Part shown: piece after piece, positions 9,401-11,865 of the stretch
Position numbering within the stretch: the first letter of the stretch is position 1
Layout: each line of letters opens with the position of its first letter
From: JALZUU01 sp964441245
Lineage (GTDB): Bacteria > Bacteroidota > Bacteroidia > Chitinophagales > Saprospiraceae
Reading direction: 5' to 3'
Assembly (NCBI GenBank): GCA_964441245.1
Contig: CAYTVR010000233.1
Span: 1-11,865, forward strand
DNA: 11,865 bases
Notes under the pieces: generated by a model
The model's database searches: none
What the model was told of the DNA's origin: nothing
What the model saw: only the letters and a program-made list of their open reading frames with translations
Made by a program: the position numbers and the translations under genes

Positions 9401-10530
9401 TCAATTGAGGCTACTTGGGTTTTATTGACAGAAGCTAAGGCATCTATGTTGGTCAAATTAGGATTGCCTCTGATCAAAATAAATCCTTCCAAATCTACCA
9501 ATGAGCTCAATTCATCTAAGTTGGCAAATCCCGATTCCGTTAAGACTAAATACTCTCCTATGAATGCTAAATTTTGTAAACCATTCAGATTCATCAAACT
9601 CGGCGCTTCAAATATTACAAGACCACCTTCTACACGCATCAAATTGGATAAACCGCTGATATCAGCTAAAGCAAGATTATTGGACAACACCAATTGTCCT
9701 CCGACCTTCTCTAGATTTGACAATGGATTTAAATTAATAACATCTGTATTAATGATAAACAAGTCTCCAGTAATTTCTGTAAGATTACTTAAGCCGCCAA
9801 TTTCAGTAATCATACTTCCCAAACCGCTAATTGAAATTGAACCGTCCCAAACCGTACAGGTATTGACAAATGCATCCACTTCTGCTTGAGTAGAAAGAGT
9901 GATATCACCAGAGCAATTATCCGCGGGTGCAGCTTCAATATTGATCGTATAATCTTCCACTTCTCCGAGTGAAAACATTTCACAAGGACCATTAACGTAA
10001 GCATCTCTTTGCATGGCTATTCGCATTCTGGTCGTCCCTGTCAAAGCATCAAAGGGAATGATAAAAGTATCCCATTCGCTTGCGCTTAAAGTTCCATTAG
10101 GTGGCGCAGAAATGATTTCTGAAAATATCATTTCACTGGATTCGAATATGCCATTTTGATTATAATCAATCCATGCGGATACGTACTCATTGAACGTATT
10201 CCAACTATATCCCGCAGTAATTTCTAATCTATTTTCTATACTAAAATTCGCACTACTTTTTTGAAGTGTTGCCACCTGATTGGTAAAATCGCCATAGCCT
10301 TCTTTAAAAGAAGTTTGGTCTAAATAAGTAAGTGTTTGTTCAGGGTTTTCAATTTTAATATTTTGAATCCATTCTAACCATGGAGAAGTTCCATTGGAAG
10401 AACAATAGGTAGAATCAACTAAATTGTTTGCAGAGAGTGGTCCCAGATTTTGTAGGAATAAAAAAATAATTAAGTACCCAACTCGGAGATACATACTTGT
10501 TTTCAAACAGGGAAGGTAAATGGTTTTCAT
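3478..10530 (-). CDS. Giant T9SS-exported surface protein with three GEVED domains, five L-domain units and two HYR-like domains
   Basis: A complete 2350-residue protein. Residues 1-34 are a signal peptide ending PLSA; an internal Met13 would give a more compact one, but the MKT start matches the paralogue. Domains in order: GEVED 42-198 (GEVEDY 189-194); L-domain/LRR-like units at 206-499, 500-790, 791-1081, 1082-1379 and 1380-1662; GEVED 1667-1812 (GEVEDY 1803-1808); two HYR-like domains at about 1817-1916 (RDDCGN...CTRQVTV) and 1923-2009; GEVED 2012-2158 (GEVEDY 2149-2154); Fn3-like module 2163-2265; T9SS sorting tail 2266-2350 with FPNP at 2272-2275 and final KRFVVSRL. All GEVED domains have an EF-hand-like loop (WIDxNxxGxF), suggesting calcium binding. 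The many paired cysteines fit an extracellular protein. Units 2 and 3 are almost identical. Likely an adhesin or binding scaffold; the ligand is unknown. The start has no Shine-Dalgarno sequence. Confidence 0.97.
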   Translation of the reverse strand: MKTIYLPCLKTSMYLRVGYLIIFLFLQNLGPLSANNLVDSTYCSSNGTSPWLEWIQNIKIENPEQTLTYLDQTSFKEGYGDFTNQVATLQKSSANFSIENRLEITAGYSWNTFNEYVSAWIDYNQNGIFESSEMIFSEIISAPPNGTLSASEWDTFIIPFDALTGTTRMRIAMQRDAYVNGPCEMFSLGEVEDYTINIEAAPADNCSGDITLSTQAEVDAFVNTCTVWDGSISISGLGSMITEIGGLSNLTEITGDLFIINTDVINLNPLSNLEKVGGQLVLSNNLALADISGLSNLMRVEGGLVIFEAPSLMNLNGLQNLAFIGEYLVLTESGFANLDELSSLVDLEGFILIRGNPNLTNIDALASVNKTQVASIEIVENPKLENINGLAGITNVDGIVSIGTNDELTSISGLSTLTSIGGLLVVNQNPMLTTLNGLENVETTDRLAIVANATLSECCAIYPLLNNGGVTSNDINISSNLLGCNSVNEILVNCGSAPVCSGDIILSTQAEVNAFGPCTFYDGSIEIDALFSDITNIDSLFGLTEVTGNFSIKGTDLTQLNALSSLETIGGNLFLSTMTELTDISGLFNLTSTGDGLVLNNLPNLSSLNGLQNLTSINNERLVLISLGVSNFDELSNIDSVSEFLILRTNPQLQNIDGLTTIVKNNIEELEVNGLPKLKNVNGLAGLTAVSETAFIFGNGELMDITGFSSLVSAGSFILDGNSALENINGLENLASSGTLRIGNNSLLSICCAVLPILENGGADAVSIEDNLPGCNSVNEILVNCGSAPVCSGDIILSTQAEVNAFGPCTFYDGSIEIDALFSDITNIDSLFGLTEVTGNFSIKGTDLTQLNALSSLETIGGNLFLSTMTELTDISGLFNLTSTGDGLVLNNLPNLSSLNGLQNLTSINNERLVLISLGVSNFDELSNIDSVSEFLILRTNPQLQNIDGLTTIVKNNIEELEVNGLPKLKNVNGLAGLTAVSETAFIFGNGELMDITGFSSLVSAGSFILDGNSALENINGLENLASSGTLRIGNNSLLSICCAVLPILENGGADAVSIEDNLPGCNSEAEIITTCGDTPICSGDITLSNQAEVDAFGPCTTWDGDIVITGDSITNLQSLAGLQSVSGRLEIVSSSLTNLNGLSDLESVGIVFVIINNESLQDISALSSLKTVGNLVLFNLPQLTNLNGLQNLETLETGLLLINGVGISNLDELTSLTEVSELTINSNANLTNINALASVVKTNMTQVEIIANPQLLNIDGLAGITHVSRGLWIIENAQLTDITGLSTLMTIEETLIVFGNEALTSLDGLENLNTVNGTGDPTSFTVNVRNNPILNDCCALYPLLTTGTIGSGIAIFEGNAEGCNSVEEILMNCETNPVCSGDIILSTQAEVDAFGPCSSWDGNITINGSGITNLFSMSGLETINGSLTISNADSLYNLNGLNDLTTINGDGLVIVENDMLLNLNGLNNLEAVESAFAIVSNPTLVSVSSLSNLTTVDDLVVFQNAQIPNLNGLENVTVTTTLTIELNNLLTSIEALAPLPANFGNVSIQINDLLTNLSPLSGLSNLDDLTLVGNANSNLNFLTGLTNVTNNITIASNPFITDLDGLSNLVNVDFLNIVNNSSLSDCCGIYDLLNNSGVNEETLFADNQMACNSVEEILENCGEPSGEYCASRANNPWEEWIAEFGTSLIFNPSGKCDEICGYADFTDISTPLDIGVNYGTTLTPGLSWSGHDADLYWRVWIDYNQDGDFEDSNELVIQAYGGSDVVGAIILVPSGTPLGETRLRVSAKRGGYAEPCETFDRGEVEDYTVNIISGVTLECLDDEVILIPPNGNPPSGPCVGTIPIPFPVATTDCPTGEIDFTLNHTVLDGNISVNFPGGGCGWAFLTGIGRVELVTIARDDCGNVAVCTRQVTVGISDHDFGFTNCPVSLTVMAPEGATGVVVDFPELEYEQTNCPEGTVDPEPFLLNGPASGSFFEIGTYESVFTAYSCYDFQDFCFVGVTVLPFSESEPGEYCESKSEAPWEEWIEGVTLEEIDNPSGKCGEICGYSDFTDLTANLVAGSSYPILLTEGKSWDGHIADLHWSVWIDLNGDGDFSDLDELQFQVQGEVKTVLQSIMIPFGTPAVNNVRMRVAAKKGGYADPCETFAKGEVEDYTINISAPTGIILDPNVENLYFTTQKNGREVLLNWVTNMESDYFEIERSANNIDYTSIIRTNGLVQAANSIISYQEVDAAPMLGSNYYRLKQVMNDGTVRYSESKLIDFELDVNAIVLFPNPANDELFVNLKNIEGQAANIQVFNQLGQQLASRDLDQVGNEALRFDLNDYKSGVYFMSIKVAEQRMITKRFVVSRL
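7343..8166 (-). repeat. Copy A of an 824-bp perfect direct repeat (unit 3)
   Basis: Identical to 8216-9039 with a period of 873 bp (291 codons), so the frame is preserved. The left edge is sharp: 7342 (c) differs from 8215 (t), and below that the sequence encodes CNSEAEIITTC instead of CNSVNEILVNC. It covers all the LRR-like turns of unit 3 and its N-cap. Confidence 0.95.
8216..9039 (-). repeat. Copy B of an 824-bp perfect direct repeat (unit 2)
   Basis: Partner of 7343-8166. Identity ends at 9040/8167. The next 43 bases remain similar, with mismatches at 9073/8200 and 9076/8203, because they encode the conserved CNSVNEILVNC cap; homology then drops to the ordinary level between units. Confidence 0.95.
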
Positions 10531-10566
10531 ACTGTCGTGTTTATGATTTTGATAAAAGAATTTCTA

Positions 10567-10592
10567 GTTGATACTCAATAATTAGTATCAAC
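10567..10592 (-). promoter_or_regulatory. 9-bp-arm inverted repeat in leader of the 2350-aa gene
   Basis: On the minus strand the arms are GTTGATACT and AGTATCAAC, perfect over 9 bp with an 8-nt loop. The element ends 36 nt before the ATG at 10530. No T run follows, so it is not a terminator. It may be an operator or a 5' UTR hairpin. Its position and loop length match the smaller repeat before the left gene (3193-3212), although the distance between the TTGAT and ATCAA blocks differs by 6 nt. Confidence 0.5.
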
Positions 10593-10666
10593 AGAAAATG
10601 ATTATGATAAAAAACAGTTTTGGGAATTTGAGGTATAATTTAGCATATACCTTCATGAATGAACAT

Positions 10667-10702
10667 AAAAAAGAGGATGCCTCAGAGTGAGCCATCCTCT
10701 TT
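10667..10702 (-). terminator. Intrinsic terminator downstream of right gene
   Basis: The arms AAAGAGGATG and CATCCTCTTT pair over 10 bp. Inside them are a C-C mismatch, a further 4-bp stem (CTCA/TGAG) and a 3-nt loop. On the minus strand a run of six T (10672-10667) follows. The hairpin lies about 165 nt past the stop at 10867. The A and T tracts on both sides make weak activity in the other direction possible, but no plus-strand gene needs it. Confidence 0.85.
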
Positions 10703-10708
10703 AATTTT

Positions 10709-10729
10709 GAAATTATTTTCAATAATTTC
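10709..10729 (-). other. AT-rich hairpin in 3' UTR of right gene
   Basis: The arms GAAATTATT and AATAATTTC are a perfect 9-bp inverted repeat with a 3-nt loop. It lies 6 nt before the terminator hairpin on the minus strand, giving two stem-loops in a row. It may protect the 3' end or assist termination. Confidence 0.4.
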
Positions 10730-10866
10730 TTTTAGTATATTTTGAATAGAAAATCATTTTTGGACTTTCCATTTCAATTTAAAATTGATAATATAAAAAT
10801 ACAACTTTTATGCTGTCCAACAAATTTTCACTAAATAATTATTGGTTATTTTTTCGTTAATAAACA

Positions 10867-11865
10867 TTAAAACTTAGCCACTATAAATTTACGACTAATA
10901 ACTTTTTGATGCCCTACTTTAATAGCCATCAGATACATTCCTCCACGATATGTAGACAAGTCAAATCGAATCACTTCTTCGCTCAAACGATCTATTTTTT
11001 GGAAGGTCATTTCTTGACCGATTTGATTGTAAATACTGACTTCTACTTTTTGTCCAATCAAATCTGGAATATTTAAAAATATTTCATTGGCGGTTGGATT
11101 AGGGAATACCGCAATTTGACTCGGATCAATTTCAAACAGCATTTCTTGCAAGTTTGAATAAACAAAAGTCCCATCCGTAAAATATTGTTTGACTCGATAG
11201 AAATTACTTCCTAATAATGGTAACTCATCTTTTTCTTGATAATATACTGCGCTACTGACCAATTCGCCGAAAGGCTCCACATCAATAATCGCTTCGAAGT
11301 TAATTCCATCTTTGGAACGTTCTACGATAAAGTAATCATTCTTATATTCTGTATTAGTCACCCAACGTAAAGCAACAGCTCCTCGATCTACAGCTGCATT
11401 CAACACTACATATTCCGAATTAGGATCGCTATAAGCAAAAATACTTCCATCGATATTAATCGTATAATCTTCCACTTCTCCTAGCGTAAAAGTACCACAA
11501 TCTTCTGGATAAGATCCGACTTGCATGGCGACTCTCATTCGAGTATTTCCTTGAGCTGCTGTTGTTGGAACGCTGATCAATCGATTAACTGGAGTAGTTG
11601 TTGGCGGAGTTCCCGCCGGACGAATCACAGAAGCCGCTAACTCAGCTGCATCATCAAAATCACCATCCTGATTGTAATCAATCCAGACTCTAAAGTAAAC
11701 ATCCGATTGAGTCCAACTAAATCCAGGTAATAGGGAAATCGTTCGTCCTTCACCAGCAGAAATGGTTCCAACTAAATCTGTAAAATCACCATATTGATCT
11801 TTAGCAGAAGTATTGTCAATTCCGACAAAACTGACATTTTGAATCCATTGTTGCCAAGGCTGTGA
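10867..11865 (-). CDS. T9SS-exported GEVED protein, 5' end outside window
   Basis: This is the last 332 codons of a gene. The frame stays open from the window edge through 11628, so the GTG there is an internal valine and not the start. Fragment residues 1-140 are most of a GEVED domain: PWQQWI, an EF-hand-like loop at 63-70 (DYNQDGDF) and GEVEDY at 129-134. Residues about 146-250 form an Fn3-like module (RWVTNTEYKNDYFIVERS..., LGSNFYRVKQ). Residues 251-332 are a T9SS sorting tail (FPNP at 254-257, final RKFIVAKF). The last 190 residues align along their length with the C-terminus of the 2350-aa protein, so the genes are paralogues. Probably surface-attached or released after tail cleavage. 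Whether it also carries L-domain units cannot be seen. Confidence 0.95.
   Translation of the reverse strand, partial: SQPWQQWIQNVSFVGIDNTSAKDQYGDFTDLVGTISAGEGRTISLLPGFSWTQSDVYFRVWIDYNQDGDFDDAAELAASVIRPAGTPPTTTPVNRLISVPTTAAQGNTRMRVAMQVGSYPEDCGTFTLGEVEDYTINIDGSIFAYSDPNSEYVVLNAAVDRGAVALRWVTNTEYKNDYFIVERSKDGINFEAIIDVEPFGELVSSAVYYQEKDELPLLGSNFYRVKQYFTDGTFVYSNLQEMLFEIDPSQIAVFPNPTANEIFLNIPDLIGQKVEVSIYNQIGQEMTFQKIDRLSEEVIRFDLSTYRGGMYLMAIKVGHQKVISRKFIVAKF

Larger units (their letters stand above)
5545..9915 (-). repeat. In-gene tandem array of five L-domain units
   Basis: The five coding units occupy 9915-9034 (294 aa), 9033-8161 (291 aa), 8160-7288 (291 aa), 7287-6394 (298 aa) and 6393-5545 (283 aa). 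Each begins CSGDIxLSxQAEV with a WDG motif, holds about ten LRR-like turns of roughly 24 residues, and ends with CC, CNS(V/E) and a final C. Each has six conserved cysteines, three pairs in principle. Units 1, 4 and 5 have clearly diverged in DNA, while 2 and 3 are identical over most of their length. The N-cap/C-cap junctions are the most conserved parts across units. Confidence 0.93.
10531..10866. other. Intergenic region upstream of the 2350-aa gene
   Basis: A 336-bp AT-rich spacer. In minus-strand order it holds the 3' UTR of the right gene, an AT-rich hairpin (10709-10729), an intrinsic terminator (10667-10702), then about 135 bp that must contain the promoter and leader of the large gene, including the inverted repeat 10567-10592. 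No clear TTTG/TAnnTTTG promoter pair could be fixed by eye. No small gene or structured RNA other than these hairpins was seen. Confidence 0.7.

Noticed and set aside
5545..9915. The regular repeats as a CRISPR array or mobile element
   Set aside because: The repeats are in frame, hundreds of bases long and coding. There are no short repeat-spacer units, no transposase and no terminal inverted repeats.
11557..11628. GTG at 11628 as the start of the right-hand gene
   Set aside because: The frame stays open to 11865 and the upstream residues (PWQQWI, DYNQDGDF) are needed for the GEVED domain, so the real start is outside the window.

Overview
The window comes from an AT-rich bacterial genome, most likely a member of the Bacteroidota (Saprospiria or Flavobacteriia type; the genus cannot be told from the sequence). 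Two of the three proteins show the C-terminal sorting domain of the type IX secretion system (T9SS; an FPNP motif followed by a final beta-rich tail). All three carry GEVED domains (motif GEVEDY). The two visible start codons lack a Shine-Dalgarno sequence and sit in A/T-rich leaders, as is usual in this phylum.

All coding sequence is on the minus strand, so transcription runs from high to low coordinates. Three large paralogous genes for secreted or cell-surface proteins follow one another. (1) 11865 to 10867 is the 3' end of a gene whose start lies outside the window: GEVED domain, Fn3-like module, T9SS tail. (2) 10530 to 3478 is a complete 2350-residue protein: signal peptide, GEVED, five receptor-L-domain/LRR-like units of about 290 residues, GEVED, two HYR-like domains, GEVED, Fn3-like module, T9SS tail. 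(3) 3154 to 1 is the 5' part (1051 complete codons) of a sister gene: signal peptide, GEVED, then at least three of the same L-domain units running off the edge. No credible gene was seen on the plus strand.

The two intergenic regions (323 and 336 bp) each contain an intrinsic terminator for the upstream gene and, 36 to 38 nt before the downstream ATG, an inverted repeat with an 8-nt loop. The genes therefore look like separate transcription units rather than an operon.

The proteins are probably exported by Sec, moved across the outer membrane by T9SS and anchored or released at the surface, where the L-domain arrays could bind a ligand, another cell or a surface. That function is inferred. 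The most notable signal is how the arrays evolve. Units 2 and 3 of the large protein are identical over 824 bp at DNA level, with sharp edges, which implies a very recent tandem unit duplication or an assembly artefact. In the sister gene the unit caps are nearly identical in DNA while the unit interiors have diverged, as expected if caps serve as recombination points for gaining, losing or shuffling units.
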